From positions 1 to 5,215 of the forward strand of contig JAGYNK010000085.1 of the NCBI GenBank assembly GCA_018400055.1: a stretch of 5,215 nt of DNA, read 5' to 3'. The notes under the pieces were generated by a model that worked only from the letters and a program-made list of their open reading frames with translations, ran no database searches and had not been told where the DNA came from. Shown here piece by piece: positions 4,601 through 5,215 of this stretch (its first letter is position 1; each line of letters starts with the position of its first letter). The DNA comes from Candidatus Moraniibacteriota bacterium (lineage in GTDB: Bacteria; Patescibacteriota; Minisyncoccia; Moranbacterales; UBA9337). The position numbers and the translations under genes are program-made.

Positions 4601-5215
4601 ATGAAAACCTTTTTACTAAGGAGGGCGCTTTTAATATTTTTTACCATCCTGACAATTAACTCGGGTTTTTTTGTTGGGGAAAAAAATGCTGCGGCTGAAA
4701 ATTGTTCCGTGATAATTAATGAAATAATGTATGACTTGGAAGGCACAGACAGTCGGCGAGAATGGTTTGAAGTTTTTAATTTTAGTGATACTTTGGTAGA
4801 TTTATCAGACTGGAAATTTTTTGAAGGAAACGCCAATCATTCTTTAAAATCAAGACAGGGCGGTAATTTTTTAGCCTCTCAAGAATACGCGATTATAGCT
4901 GATAACGCTGATGTTTTTTTGGAAGAACACCCGGAATATTCAGGCACGCTTTTTGACAGTAGCTTTTCTTTAAGTAATAGCGGTGAAACAATTGCTTTAA
5001 AGGATGCCGCGGGAGAGGTAATTTTTGAAGTTAGCTATTCCAAAGAACAAGGAGCTAGCGGTAACGGGCTTACCCTAGAAAAGGAAAATGGAAATCTTTG
5101 GCGGGAAAGTTATGTTTTAGGCGGAACGCCCGGCGCGGAAAATTCCCAAAAACCGTTACCGGTAATTTATTCTTCAAAAATAAGAATTAATGAAATAGTT
5201 CCAAATCCGGAGGGA
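4601..5215 (+). CDS. Secreted lamin-tail-domain (LTD) protein, 3' partial
   Basis: The frame is open from the ATG at 4601 to the window end (205 codons, no stop). Residues 1-32 form a Sec-type signal: KTFLLRR, a hydrophobic run ALLIFFTILTI, and a likely cleavage after NAAA. Residues about 36-181 form a lamin-tail domain, an Ig-like fold found in many bacterial surface proteins: VIINEIMYD, REWFEVFN, VDLSDWKF, LSNSGETIAL (124-133), then GGTPGAEN (174-181). A second domain appears to begin at KIRINEIVPNPEG (193-205), so the protein carries at least two in tandem. AGAGGA at 4585-4590, ten bases ahead of the ATG, is a plausible ribosome-binding site inside the end of the bPH2 gene. LTDs are thought to bind nucleic acid, protein or envelope material; which applies here is unknown. 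Confidence 0.85.
   Translation, partial: MKTFLLRRALLIFFTILTINSGFFVGEKNAAAENCSVIINEIMYDLEGTDSRREWFEVFNFSDTLVDLSDWKFFEGNANHSLKSRQGGNFLASQEYAIIADNADVFLEEHPEYSGTLFDSSFSLSNSGETIALKDAAGEVIFEVSYSKEQGASGNGLTLEKENGNLWRESYVLGGTPGAENSQKPLPVIYSSKIRINEIVPNPEG

Noticed and set aside
4597..4836. 79-codon frame on the minus strand
   Set aside because: It is antisense to the signal peptide and first LTD domain, which are clearly coding on the plus strand.

Overview
The window is AT-rich chromosomal DNA that looks like a Candidate Phyla Radiation (Patescibacteria, probably Parcubacteria-like) genome. I infer this from the very short DciA/DUF721 protein, the scarcity of Shine-Dalgarno sequences, a compact bPH2-type membrane protein next to a lamin-tail-domain secreted protein, and intergenic repeats of the CCCGCCTGCGCGGG and TGTCGTTGCGA kinds. 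The placement is inference from gene content and style; there is no rRNA marker.

Positions 1-1628 hold replication genes. An AT-rich leader contains a perfect DnaA-box match, a TATAAT box and a TAATAGTAATAGTAA run, and looks like part of an origin or the dnaA-dnaN spacer. dnaN (sliding clamp) follows, then a 66-bp spacer with a perfect 15-bp-arm palindrome, then a minimal dciA (helicase-loader family). The order dnaN-dciA recalls the dnaA-dnaN-recF-dciA order of other bacteria, without recF.

Positions 1629-2362 are the one leftward transcription unit and the least ordinary part of the window. Read leftward it has a small dyad, a TTGACA/extended -10 promoter, a 162-bp element closed by a perfect 17-bp inverted repeat around a GC-rich core, a Shine-Dalgarno sequence, a 121-residue putative lipoprotein gene, and a good intrinsic terminator. 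The 162-bp element is the best candidate for something undescribed: a structured RNA, either a regulatory leader or a stand-alone small RNA. I cannot assign it to any RNA family.

Positions 2363-3483 hold the ruvB leader and a complete ruvB (Holliday-junction branch-migration motor), without ruvA or ruvC beside it. Positions 3484-5215 hold a repeat-bearing spacer, a small two-helix membrane protein, a 100-bp long inverted repeat built from ATTTGTAN octamers, a bPH2-domain membrane protein, and the start of a secreted lamin-tail-domain protein. The stop of the bPH2 gene abuts the ATG of the last gene, so these two are very probably co-transcribed. The last gene runs off the window. The first two genes and ruvB serve DNA replication and repair; the last three serve the cell envelope.
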